Shown here: positions 26,907 through 37,200 of the stretch, one piece after another | How the letters are laid out: each line of letters starts with the position of its first letter | Numbering within the stretch: position 1 is the stretch's first letter | Assembly (NCBI RefSeq): GCF_001308875.1 | Contig: NZ_KQ465108.1 | Location: 124,001 to 188,000 of the forward strand | Length of the DNA stretch: 64,000 bases | Source of the DNA: Lysinibacillus sp. ZYM-1 | GTDB taxonomy: Bacteria > Bacillota > Bacilli > Bacillales_A > Planococcaceae | Reading direction: 5' to 3' | The notes under the pieces: generated by a model | The model's database searches: none | What the model saw: the letters and a program-made list of their open reading frames with translations, nothing else | Told to the model about the DNA's origin: nothing | Program-made: the position numbers and the translations under genes

Positions 26907-29900
26907 TTATGAGCTACCGAAAGCCCTAACCATAAACGTAGAATTTGAGTTTTGAACTGGAATATCTAAAGTCCATGAATTACTTGAATTCGATATAGGA
27001 GTTTTTACATTAAACGTTGAAACTGGAACGGTATTTTTATTCCAAAATGCTATCTTAGTAGTGTCAGGTATACCGTTTAACTGTTCTGCAAAATACGTTG
27101 ACGTCCAAATGTTAGTACCATTTGTTTGCCACACTTCTACAATTTGCGGTTTAAACCCAAAAGTGACACTAACTCTAGGGAATTGATACGATAAAGTACC
27201 ATCAGCATAATAATACTGAATAGCATTTGTTGAAGAATTTACAGTACCTGAATAATAAGGAATACCTGTTTTAATAGCGTTGATATTAGCAATCATCGTG
27301 CTAAACGGTGCGTTTTTGTCAGTCGGTACACCTTTACCAGTAATAGCGACTGACAATCCGTCTTTACTATTACCTACATGTGTAAAAATCGACTGTTGTA
27401 TTGGGTTAGAAATGATTGAACTTAGAGGATAGACGCCTCCTAGTATGATCTTTGTAGTATCTTCAGTGTTCAAACCTCTACCACTTATTCTGAATGATGC
27501 TTCAACGGTTAAGGGGTTGTTAATCTTCCTCTTATAAATAGGTATTACAAAGGCTTTACTACCTGCCACAGAAACTAATTCACCTACGTAGAAGTTTTCT
27601 GCAAAAGTAGGAGCCATTGAGACAATATTCATATCCTGATAGATTAAAGTACCTTCAGGTGTTAAACATAAATTGAAAATGATAAATGCTCCACCAGACG
27701 CATTACTGTTAGCGTATGTGCTAGCTAACTTCAACTCCACTGTACCTGAAAATGCGTTTGCAAAAGGTATTATCAGTTCTACAGCCTCTGATACGTCATT
27801 ACGATCAAACACAGTCTCTCCAAAGTTTTTAGTGAATTGATACCTACTCAAATTAGTCATAACATTAGTGCTGTCAAGAGTATTCTTTTGCATCTTTTTG
27901 TCCGTTTCAGTCTTTAAAATTTTCACAGTTTCAGCAGAGGCTGCCTTAGTAGCTCCGCCTGTTGTAAAGTCGTTGACTATATCGGTGCTGTCTAAAACTT
28001 TAGTCCATTCGCCCTTTTCAGTAATGTTACCATTTTCATCAAAATACCATGTTGTCTTGTATATAGGGTTAGGTAGAAATGTAGTAGCACCTTTAATAAT
28101 CATTGTTTTAATTACAATATTCTCAACTAAAATGACTTCGAGTTCTACAAATACATTACCTTTATTATGATAATCTGGTAGATCTGGAATAGTTCCGTTC
28201 ACATCATAATCTACATAATAAGTTCCAGCCTCATTTAATAATACTATTTCATCAAACTTTAAAGTTTTAAGGAAATCACCTAAACCGTGATCTTTCGCCC
28301 ATTGTTTAACACCATCACCACTTGCATTATTAATAGCGTTCTGAACGTCTTGACCTAACTTAGATAGACCTACTGAGCCATTGGTTAATCGTATCCCTGA
28401 AATGTCTGTACCATCAGGGATTGAGGGTAGGTTGCGTAAGACAACGATAATAACATTGTTATCTTCGATAGTAGTTTCAGGATTATCAGGAATACTCACC
28501 TGATAGCCTGTAGCTGCATCACCTGTCAATGTCCAAGACTCTTTATCTAAAAGCCCTGTATTGTGATACAGCAACATCGTGTCTGTCTCTGCATCATAAG
28601 TGTCTACAGGAACGTCCCATGATTTTTGAGACTCAATAGTTGTGGGTAGTGTATAGGCATTAAAATAAGCATTACCTAAGCCACCACCTGATTTAATGAC
28701 TTCCTGCACTTCTTGAGAAAGCTTTTCTATTGTAATCGTTCCATCTTCTAACAAATTACCACTGAAGCGTTCAGTACCATCAGTAGGTAGATTTTTTAAA
28801 ATAATAATATTAACATGATTGTCTTCAATCAATACCATGGGATTATCAGGTATATTCAACATATATCCATTTAATTTATCTCCTGAAATATTCCATGAAT
28901 CCGATGGTAGATAAACTACATTGTGAAACACAATAATACTGTCATTATAGGCATCATAAGAATTAGTAGGCAATTTCCATGATTTTTGATTTTCTACTGT
29001 AGTAGGCAAGAAATAGGGAATTGCTTTAGTAAAACCACCGCCAGTACCATTCCCTAACCCTCCGCCTTCAATCCAACTAGAATCATTGATAATTACATTT
29101 AAAACTTTTGTACGTGATCGAGTGTAAGTTTTACCAGTAGATTTAGATATAGCAAAGTAAAACTCAGTAACTTCGTCATTTTTTTTACTGTAACCAACGT
29201 ATGTATGGTAGTCTTCTGTTTCATCTGGCATTGTATTGTCGCCTTTTTGATGAATAACATTGTAGAATCCTGATTCACTTAAATTAAATAATTCTGATGG
29301 AGGCGTAATATCTTTAGCACTAGAAGTTCCAATCCCATGTTCATTAATAAAAGAAAGGAGGGTGTTCTCTGAGTTATTCAGTTCTGATTGTGTTATAGCG
29401 CCAATATCTTGAGCAGATAGGGGAACATTACCGTCAACATCTGGTGAAACTCCGTTCACTGTAGCTACGGAACCTGTTCCATCTATACCTCTCTGAGCAA
29501 CTAATCTCCAATATGTATTTTCTCTAATAGGTAAAATAGGAAGGGGATTATTAATTGTATCTTGTAATGCAATCCAAGTAGAACCATTGCTAAGAACAGT
29601 GTTGTTTTTCTTATACTGTTTAGATATAACAAAATCACCAACAGATCTAGCTTCATTAATCAATAATTGTGCATTAGCAGTAGTTTGAACAGCTTCATCA
29701 ATAGCACTATTAATATTGCTAATAGATTGGTTAGCAGTTTTGATAGTATTATCAACTTCTAATAAAGCCTCATTTACTTCATTTAGTTTTGTATCAGTAG
29801 TAAGTAGTTTATCATCCAGTATTACGATTTTATCATCTAGCTTATTTACCTTTGAATTAGCGTCTACAATGACTTGTTCGCCTCTATAAATGACATCCTT

Positions 29901-30383
29901 AGTGTCATTTGTTGCAGTAATAGCATTATTTGTTGCTTGTGTAACTTCATCTAGTTTTTCATTCAAAGCTCCAAGTGCATCTAATGCATTTTTACCACCT
30001 TCAACAATATCTCCGAGGGTTTCAATAACAGTATCTTCTTCTAATTTTGTATAAATAGAGTGAGGGCTATAAAAATGATTTCCTTCTCCTAAATATTTAA
30101 AATGCAGTTGTTTTCCTACATGAATTGTATTAAAAGTTACAAGTTTGTTTATGTAGTCAACCTTAAATCCATTCTCAGGAATTTTTCCATCTTTTATTTC
30201 AAACCAAGTAATTTCTTCGTCAGAGGTAACTATAACTTTATTTAATTCATTAGGAATTTCAGATAATAAAACTTTTCCATCATCTGTAACAACAAGTGAC
30301 TCATTCATTTTGCAGAAAGGGGAGTCAGGTGTACCTTTTCTTCGTTCAATAACCACAGCAGGACTACCTTCGTATCTTTTCAT
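26907..30383 (-). CDS. large baseplate/tail fibre protein (1158 aa)
   Basis: Residues 1-120 form an N-terminal attachment domain, as in Bacillus baseplate upper proteins (SPAVVIERRKGTPDSPFCKMN). A long coiled coil follows (about 130-250). A WRLVAQRGIDGTG...VNGVSPDVDGNVPL linker comes next, then two tandem ~115-residue repeats (about 450-690). The C-terminal third carries the same beta domain (IPFANAFSGTVELKLAS) and GKGVPTDKNAPFSTMIANI block as the two shorter fibres. It is the first fibre gene after Tal and probably the main structural fibre. Confidence 0.82.
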   Translation of the reverse strand: MKRYEGSPAVVIERRKGTPDSPFCKMNESLVVTDDGKVLLSEIPNELNKVIVTSDEEITWFEIKDGKIPENGFKVDYINKLVTFNTIHVGKQLHFKYLGEGNHFYSPHSIYTKLEEDTVIETLGDIVEGGKNALDALGALNEKLDEVTQATNNAITATNDTKDVIYRGEQVIVDANSKVNKLDDKIVILDDKLLTTDTKLNEVNEALLEVDNTIKTANQSISNINSAIDEAVQTTANAQLLINEARSVGDFVISKQYKKNNTVLSNGSTWIALQDTINNPLPILPIRENTYWRLVAQRGIDGTGSVATVNGVSPDVDGNVPLSAQDIGAITQSELNNSENTLLSFINEHGIGTSSAKDITPPSELFNLSESGFYNVIHQKGDNTMPDETEDYHTYVGYSKKNDEVTEFYFAISKSTGKTYTRSRTKVLNVIINDSSWIEGGGLGNGTGGGFTKAIPYFLPTTVENQKSWKLPTNSYDAYNDSIIVFHNVVYLPSDSWNISGDKLNGYMLNIPDNPMVLIEDNHVNIIILKNLPTDGTERFSGNLLEDGTITIEKLSQEVQEVIKSGGGLGNAYFNAYTLPTTIESQKSWDVPVDTYDAETDTMLLYHNTGLLDKESWTLTGDAATGYQVSIPDNPETTIEDNNVIIVVLRNLPSIPDGTDISGIRLTNGSVGLSKLGQDVQNAINNASGDGVKQWAKDHGLGDFLKTLKFDEIVLLNEAGTYYVDYDVNGTIPDLPDYHNKGNVFVELEVILVENIVIKTMIIKGATTFLPNPIYKTTWYFDENGNITEKGEWTKVLDSTDIVNDFTTGGATKAASAETVKILKTETDKKMQKNTLDSTNVMTNLSRYQFTKNFGETVFDRNDVSEAVELIIPFANAFSGTVELKLASTYANSNASGGAFIIFNLCLTPEGTLIYQDMNIVSMAPTFAENFYVGELVSVAGSKAFVIPIYKRKINNPLTVEASFRISGRGLNTEDTTKIILGGVYPLSSIISNPIQQSIFTHVGNSKDGLSVAITGKGVPTDKNAPFSTMIANINAIKTGIPYYSGTVNSSTNAIQYYYADGTLSYQFPRVSVTFGFKPQIVEVWQTNGTNIWTSTYFAEQLNGIPDTTKIAFWNKNTVPVSTFNVKTPISNSSNSWTLDIPVQNSNSTFMVRAFGSS

Positions 30384-30404
30384 AATTTACCTCCTATATA
30401 AAAT

Positions 30405-30440
30405 AAAAAGGTATCTAATTCTCTATTAATTAGATACTTT
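30405..30440 (-). terminator. hairpin between the 58-aa gene and the large fibre
   Basis: On the minus strand AGTATCTAAT and ATTAGATACC pair over a short loop and are followed by TTTTTATTTT. It overlaps the stop of the 58-aa gene. It should act as a partial terminator in the operon. Confidence 0.65.
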
Positions 30441-30602
30441 GTGAATGCATTCGATATGATGTTTATTAACAATTATGTCTCCGATTTGTACAATGACACT
30501 TTCAGAATCGCTAATTGATTTTGTTAATTCTAATGCATCATAAGATTCAACTTGTGTTTCAAACTCTTTGTTATTTTGTAAAATCACTTTAATTGTATCC
30601 AT
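30426..30602 (-). CDS. small tail-operon protein (58 aa)
   Basis: MDTIKVILQNNKEFETQVESYD opens a 58-aa acidic frame with CGGAGG before its ATG. It lies between Tal and the large fibre. No family is recognised. The good ribosome-binding site and tight spacing support a real gene. Confidence 0.65.
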   Translation of the reverse strand: MDTIKVILQNNKEFETQVESYDALELTKSISDSESVIVQIGDIIVNKHHIECIHKVSN

Positions 30603-30643
30603 AGCTTCCTCCGTTTAAATAATATTTATATTTTATTAAATAA

Positions 30644-33463
30644 TTAGGTATTGTATCCCATTAATGCCTGAACAAAAACAGTTGCATCTATTCTTCCTAG
30701 TTGACTACTATACAAATCAATAGTATTCCACTGACCTTTGTTTAAGTAAGGTGTAATATTCAAGTCGTGTCTATCTACATTAAACTTTCCTCCCAACTCA
30801 TAATCTCGATTCACACCGTTAATATGTACAGATAGTTGTCTAGCATATGTACTTTTATAAATACCATGTTGAATAGGGTGAGAGTGAGCAGGTACTGAAA
30901 ATGAATGAGAATGAGATGGAACATTAACCGTATGATCGTGCGATGGAACATTGAATGAATGAGAGTGAGCAGGTACTGAAAATGAATGAGTGTGATTAGG
31001 TATTTCGATTTCATGGCTATGCTTAATTACATATCTGTACTGGTGACTATGTCCAGTTGAGTTTGGCTCAGTTGTTCCGTATGCGTATTCAACGTTTATT
31101 CCTCTATCTAATGTAGGTTGCACTATTCCTCCGCCACTTTCAGTAGTTTTTGATACTCCACCATCACTTAATGTCGAGCCATATGTACCTCCACCTGAAC
31201 TTGTAGACGTATAAGCACCACCACCTCCATCAGTAGACGAGTATGTGCCACCTCCACTTTCAGTAGTTTGACTATATGCTCTAAATTGTAAGAGTTTGAA
31301 ACGTAACATTACCTTTTTTATAGACAGTGTTTCTTGTGGGATGAAGACTTCCAAAGTAAGTGGATTGTAACCATCTACATTGTCAACTGAATTTTGTTGC
31401 CAAGTTTGTAACATTCCATTTTCATCTAAAATAGTTTGATTTCCAGTTTTATCAAATAACTGAAGACCGTATACCCCTTTTGTATATTCGCCTAGTTTAA
31501 CTCGTGGCTTTTGGTTTAAATCTTGAATGGTCAATAAGTTACCATTGATTGTGAATGTGCCATTACTATCACCAATAATTAATTTCTCACCAAGTAGGAG
31601 TTTACCAATTATTCTTTCACCAATAATTCCTTCAGGTGTAATGGCATGCTTAAATGTATTTCCTCCATCATTGGATAACCCGACTACTCCATGCTGCATA
31701 ACTAATAATCGTTTAGGGTCGTTAGGATCAGTAATTACAATACCTTTTCTAGATATATCTACGCTTTCATTAACTCCTGCTTTTATTTCTCTATCAATAG
31801 CAGACCAAGTATCATTAAGTATTTGACCAATTTCATGTGTATTTTTAGTTGTTTCATCCCATTTAAACTTAGACATATCAAGAGTAGTTGAGCTAGACAC
31901 AGTACGATTAAATAACTCTTTAAGTGTCATAAATCCATTCTTAATATCATGAGCATTTGCTATTTCAATACTTAAACTATTACTGTCTTCAGCATGTTTG
32001 ATAGATATAATTTTTGCTAGTATGTCTATACCGAAATTAGGGTACTTAATGGTTACCAAATCACCTAAAACCAACTTATCCCAATCTCTTTGACATTTTG
32101 TTACGTTTAAAAAGTCCACCATATCAATAGAGTAGGAGATACGAGGTTGACTTACTTTTAGTAATTCTTTTTTACCTTCTTCATATAAATCATCAACCTC
32201 AAAAATACTTGTATTTGACCAAACTAATTCATTTGCAAATTTTTCACGTTCAATAATTTGATCACGAGTAAAGTTATTTTCAATCGCTATTGTATTTTTT
32301 AATACAGTAATTTCATTATCAATACTCTGTAAAGAGTTTTTAACGGTATCTATTTCAGTATTCTTACTTGCAATCTCAGCTAGTTTATTTATTTTCTGTG
32401 TTATGAGAGCATCTGTAGGCTTCATTGTCGCATTTGCTACAGCTAATTCATCTTCAATAGTATTTAATTGAGTTTGTAGTACAAATAACCCATTTTGCTT
32501 TGCTTGTAAGTTTTCTTGAAGAGGCTTTTTACGTTCTAGCATATTTGTAAATTCACCTTGTTTGCTATCTAATAAAGCATTGTAATCAAGAATGGCATGA
32601 CAAAGAGAGTCAGTCATATAATTAGAATGAGATACTATTTCTCTGGTAATATCATCACGTTTAAAAGGGTACATGTAGAAATCAAATGATTCTATAAATG
32701 GAACGCCAGTAGGATTTACACTTGCAAAAGAGATTCCTTCATTACCATATACATATAATCTTGTAACTACTGAATCGAAGTCAGGATTTTCTTCTAATGA
32801 TTTTAAATACTTTCCATGTTCAATAGATAGTCCTTTATTTGTACCAATGTCTTCATTCTTGTAGAAGTTAATTTTCTTATTAGTGGTATCCCATATGATT
32901 ACAGCGTCATACAAGTCAGATAAATCACCAATAAACTCGATTAAACCTTGTTGGCTAACATCAAATGTACGATGTTTTAGAGCAATATCTACATCAATAT
33001 AGCCAACTGACCAATCAGATTTAGTAAGTAAAGTTTCATTTAAAACACCTTCTGACCCAACATCAGCGTATAAGGGTTTCGTACCACTGAATTCACGAAT
33101 AATCTTTTTATTAAGCTCATAGGGAAGTAAATAGCATTGAACATTCTTGACTTCCACACCATTATTAGTAGTGTTTTTAGGATTAGTGATGATAAAATAT
33201 TCTTTTTCATTTCCACGTTCATATCGAACTAAGTAATGTCCACGAATCAAATCAACATTCTTATTTCGCACATATTTATGATTACGATTTACCAGATAGG
33301 GAATATCAAATGACAATTCATGAATTCCATTGTAATTAGTTGACAGGTTTTTATTATAAGCTTCAGTTAATTCAGCAATTGTTGTTCTGTCTGGTTTACA
33401 TAAATATAATCGTGATTTTTCGGGCTTTTTATATCTATCAATTATTCCTAACAGGGTAGACAC
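30644..33463 (-). CDS. tail-associated lysin/baseplate hub (Tal, prophage endopeptidase tail family)
   Basis: The 939-aa protein starts at GTG. Residues 1-380 match the prophage endopeptidase tail (Tal/gp27-like hub) family (LTEAYNKNLSTNYNGIHELSFDIPYL; DVDIALKHRTFDVSQQGLIEFI). A coiled coil follows at about 300-400 and the KLDW-like linker QRDWDKLVLGDLVTIKYP after it. The C-terminal half has an RLLVMQHGVVGLSNDGG block, a Gly/Ser/Thr-rich stretch, then repeated HxH motifs (HSH, HTH, HDH) at about 815-875. The HxH repeats suggest a metal-stabilised trimeric tip, as in other phage fibres. Confidence 0.85.
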   Translation of the reverse strand: MSTLLGIIDRYKKPEKSRLYLCKPDRTTIAELTEAYNKNLSTNYNGIHELSFDIPYLVNRNHKYVRNKNVDLIRGHYLVRYERGNEKEYFIITNPKNTTNNGVEVKNVQCYLLPYELNKKIIREFSGTKPLYADVGSEGVLNETLLTKSDWSVGYIDVDIALKHRTFDVSQQGLIEFIGDLSDLYDAVIIWDTTNKKINFYKNEDIGTNKGLSIEHGKYLKSLEENPDFDSVVTRLYVYGNEGISFASVNPTGVPFIESFDFYMYPFKRDDITREIVSHSNYMTDSLCHAILDYNALLDSKQGEFTNMLERKKPLQENLQAKQNGLFVLQTQLNTIEDELAVANATMKPTDALITQKINKLAEIASKNTEIDTVKNSLQSIDNEITVLKNTIAIENNFTRDQIIEREKFANELVWSNTSIFEVDDLYEEGKKELLKVSQPRISYSIDMVDFLNVTKCQRDWDKLVLGDLVTIKYPNFGIDILAKIISIKHAEDSNSLSIEIANAHDIKNGFMTLKELFNRTVSSSTTLDMSKFKWDETTKNTHEIGQILNDTWSAIDREIKAGVNESVDISRKGIVITDPNDPKRLLVMQHGVVGLSNDGGNTFKHAITPEGIIGERIIGKLLLGEKLIIGDSNGTFTINGNLLTIQDLNQKPRVKLGEYTKGVYGLQLFDKTGNQTILDENGMLQTWQQNSVDNVDGYNPLTLEVFIPQETLSIKKVMLRFKLLQFRAYSQTTESGGGTYSSTDGGGGAYTSTSSGGGTYGSTLSDGGVSKTTESGGGIVQPTLDRGINVEYAYGTTEPNSTGHSHQYRYVIKHSHEIEIPNHTHSFSVPAHSHSFNVPSHDHTVNVPSHSHSFSVPAHSHPIQHGIYKSTYARQLSVHINGVNRDYELGGKFNVDRHDLNITPYLNKGQWNTIDLYSSQLGRIDATVFVQALMGYNT

Positions 33464-33468
33464 CTCCT

Positions 33469-34236
33469 TTATCCTTTGATGTGGTATTGATACCTAAATG
33501 TTAAACTACATGCACCTGTTATTTCTAATCTATTTATACCTCTTACTAACTCAAGGTAGTTATTATTGAAGTTATCATAGCGATAAGTGAGGGGAATATC
33601 TGTTGCAATATGATGATGTTCATTGTCTACATAAATTGTTTCTCCATTAGCGATATTTATAAATTTAAAATCTTTACCACCATTAGATAGGTTTCTGATT
33701 TGAAAGTTACCAGCGTCTATATTGTAAATCCATATTTCCGGATAAATTACATCGTCACCAGCATTATTAAATTCAATGAGGGTAGGGAGTGTGATGTTCG
33801 TTAATTCATATCGCTTTTCTTGGATAGGTGAACGTGCGTAAGGGGAGTCATTCAGCATTGTTACTTCTATGTAGCCATCACCCATACCATTATGAGTTAA
33901 CTCTACTAACCCTTGATACTGAAAATAATAATATCGATCAGGCTCATCGTCTGTATAAAATTCTTCAAATGTAGAAGTATCTAGCCATCTAGCAACTTCT
34001 CTACGTTTCCTATCTGTCCAATATTCACCATCTACGCATGCTAGTACAAGTCTAAACTCTAATGGATCATAATCTGAGCCGAATACATATGGTATATTGT
34101 TTCCTGCAATCTTTTCAGACAGTATTTTCTTATTCGACAAATAATTTGTCTGATGCAATCCACCATTAAGGCTTACCATACAGACACCAATTTCTGAAGA
34201 ATGCCTCCCATTGTAATAAAAATGAATTGAATCCAC
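33469..34236 (-). CDS. distal tail protein (Dit, siphophage tail family)
   Basis: The 255-aa protein starts at GTG with AGGAGGTG upstream. The N-terminal half has the Dit pattern: FYYNGRHSSEIGVCMVSLNGG, the YDPLEFRLVLACVDGEYWT strand and REVARWLDTSTFEEFY. A galectin-like C-terminal beta domain follows (NAGDDVIYPEIWIYN, FKFINIANGETIYVD). Dit forms the hexameric ring joining the tail tube to Tal and fibres. Order TMP-Dit-Tal is standard. Confidence 0.9.
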   Translation of the reverse strand: MDSIHFYYNGRHSSEIGVCMVSLNGGLHQTNYLSNKKILSEKIAGNNIPYVFGSDYDPLEFRLVLACVDGEYWTDRKRREVARWLDTSTFEEFYTDDEPDRYYYFQYQGLVELTHNGMGDGYIEVTMLNDSPYARSPIQEKRYELTNITLPTLIEFNNAGDDVIYPEIWIYNIDAGNFQIRNLSNGGKDFKFINIANGETIYVDNEHHHIATDIPLTYRYDNFNNNYLELVRGINRLEITGACSLTFRYQYHIKG

Positions 34237-34261
34237 GTTGGATATACACCTCCTAAAATAT

Positions 34262-34290
34262 AAAAAGGAAAGAGTTTAAGGTCTTTCTTT
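34262..34290 (-). terminator. weak hairpin between tape measure and dit genes
   Basis: On the minus strand AAGAAAGA and TCTTTCCTT pair, followed by TTTTA. It is a candidate partial terminator. Confidence 0.45.
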
Positions 34291-34297
34291 TCATTTG

Positions 34298-37200
34298 TTA
34301 TCGCAATTTAAATCCATAAGGCTTCATTTTATCAATTAGTCTATTCATACCTTGATCAAGTAATCTTTCTATATCTAAATTAGCGTTCTGAGATACACTA
34401 TCAATAGACAGTAAATTATCAATGTGAATTGTGCTACCTTGAGGAAGTAATTTAGTAAAGTCAGGCATTACAGCCCGAATATTTGTAAACATATTAGATA
34501 TATTACTTTCCGGAACCATTAGCTCTCGTTTAAGGGCAAGCACAGTTTCTTCACTTGGTTTGGTGTTAAAAAGTTTGTGGGTAAGTTCAGTCAAACGATT
34601 TCCCTTACCACCTACAATACCACCATTATGATATTTTTTTAGATTCTTTAACGCTTCATATGAACCGTCTTGAAAGCCCCATTGTTTACGTAATTTTTCA
34701 TTTTCGTAATTTAACTGTACTTTTTCTGAATTTGATGCAGAATCCCATGCTTTTTTATTCGCTAAATATTTTTGCCAAGCATCGTCTCTTGGATATGTGT
34801 TGTTAGGTTTTGAATTATTAGTGTTTGAATTAGAAATTAATGAACCATTGTTTAAATTTAAATTTGGACTAGGTACAGATACGCTACTTAAACTTCCTTG
34901 TACTTGCGTGATTCTGTAAATTTGATTTTCTAAGTCTTGCCAACTTAAACCTAATTCTAGCAGTAGATCTTTATTCATCATTTTGAAAGTATCTAAGAAG
35001 CCACTTAATTTTGTACTCATTCCATCAACATTACCATTAATGATTTGAGAACGTAACTCTGCATAAGATTGTTCATTATTAATTAATTCTGTATACTGAT
35101 TGACAATATCTCTACGTTCTTTATCTAATCGATCCTGTGTTTCTTTATATTTTTTTTCTTCTAATTCTTTCTTTGCTTTTAAGTCATTGTTGTATAACTC
35201 TAACTGTTTGTCTAGTGTGTCTTTTGCTGCATTATAATTATTATCCTCAAGTTCTTGTATTGCTTCGTATTGAGTTTGATAGGAGTCTAATTCATCTTGT
35301 AAATTTTGCTCACGTAATTCATATTGTCTATCGCTTTGTTTCTCGGCAATTAGTTCTCGAATATCTACCAGTTCTTCTTCGAGTTTTTTACGCTGTAGTT
35401 TTGCCTCCCTTGAATCATCCATCGATAATTCATTGATTTTACCCACAATAGTGGTTTCTTCTTTTTGAAGCTTTTCAATATCCTTATTGAAACCTTCTTC
35501 AGCTCGTTGTTTTCTCGTTAATTCAAGCTGGCGATTGATAGCATCTTCAAATGCTTTAGATTCCTTTTCTAACTTATCCATCTTGTCTTTATGAGCTGTA
35601 TCAAGATCTTGCATTTGTTTTTTTATGGAATCTTCGTATGCTTCAGCTTGATCTTCAAAGTATTTTACTGTTTCTTTATAAGTGTCCTCAGCTGTTTTAA
35701 TTTCTTTGTCTTTTAATGCTAATGCATAATCACGTTGTTGACCGTATGCCTCTTTCATAGCACTAATTAACTCATCAGCTATACTTGAATTAGTTTGCAT
35801 AATTTCAGCTTGAACCTCTAGCCAAGCAGAAGATAGCTCTTTCAATCGATTCGTTTTTTGTTCCATCTCTTTATTTGATAGCTTTTCAAGTTGTAAGGAC
35901 TTACGCAATGCTTCAGCCTCAGCTTCATATGCTTTTTGCTTACTATACAATGCGGATACAATGTTCTTCTGTTCATTATTGTATTCTTTACTACCTTTAG
36001 TATATAAGCCCATTAGCGTGTTAGATTGAGAAATAGTGTCATTTAATTGTTCGATTTTTCTATCAAACTCATTAATCTTACTATTTTCAATTTTCACGTC
36101 TATACCTTCTATATTTTCCTTAATATCCCACCAAGCTAGGGAGAGTTCACTTAATTGAACTGATAATTCATCTTTAAATTCAAGGGATAGATCAGTCCGT
36201 TTAAGTTGTTCTCGAATGAAATTTGCCTCTTTATGTAATAAAGATTGTTTATATTTTTGATGTTTAGTTTCATTTTCTAATTCAGTTCGATAAGCCTGAG
36301 AATGTTCTAGTTGTTGATTAGCAAGAATATTTGACATTTTAATAGAGCGATCTATACCTGCAATAAGAGCATCATAATATGAAAGACTGCCTCTAACTTT
36401 TTCATCATATAGATCTACGAGTGAAGATTCACTAGCACGTACCTCTTTTTGTGCGTTTAAATAATTTGAAATTCCTTGGTCAATAGCTTCTTGGCTTGTA
36501 TCAAAGATAGAGATTGCTCCATTGGAACCTGCAAACTGACTGTAATATTGGTTAGCATAATCTTGTCGTTTACCAACAGCAGAACCACCTGAATGTTCAA
36601 ATAACCTTTCAAATTCTGACGCATGTTGGGAAATTGTTAAGTCATTTCGTTTGAGAGAGGTCAGAGCATTTTTTTTAGAGCCATTTAGTTCTTTCCATGC
36701 AAAATCTAATTGAACTTGAATATCATTCCAGGATTTACCTAGTGACTTTGCATATTTTTCTAAATCGATTTTACGTGAACCAAACCATTGCAATAAACCT
36801 GATGCGCCACTAGTTTTATTGACAGCGCTTGCGCTAAAGCTAGATTCCTGAGCAATATTCCCCATAATTCCAGCAATGGCATTGTCATTTAAGCCTTTAT
36901 TTCTAAAGTAATTCCATACAGTTGCTTGTGTTGAATTTCCTTGTACGCCATTTTTAGCTTGTTGGATATAATTCGAGGGATCAATCCAGCTATTTCCTGA
37001 TTTTACTCCATAATGTAGGTGAGAACCATCGCCTCTACTTTTATCAACATTTCCTGTGTTACCAATAGTACCAAGTTTAGTTCCAGCTGTTATTTGTTGA
37101 CCTTTGACAACAGCTATATCATTCATGTGAGCGTAGTAATGCTTATTGCTATTAGTATCCTCAATGATTACAAGATTTCCATATGACCCATGTTCACCAA

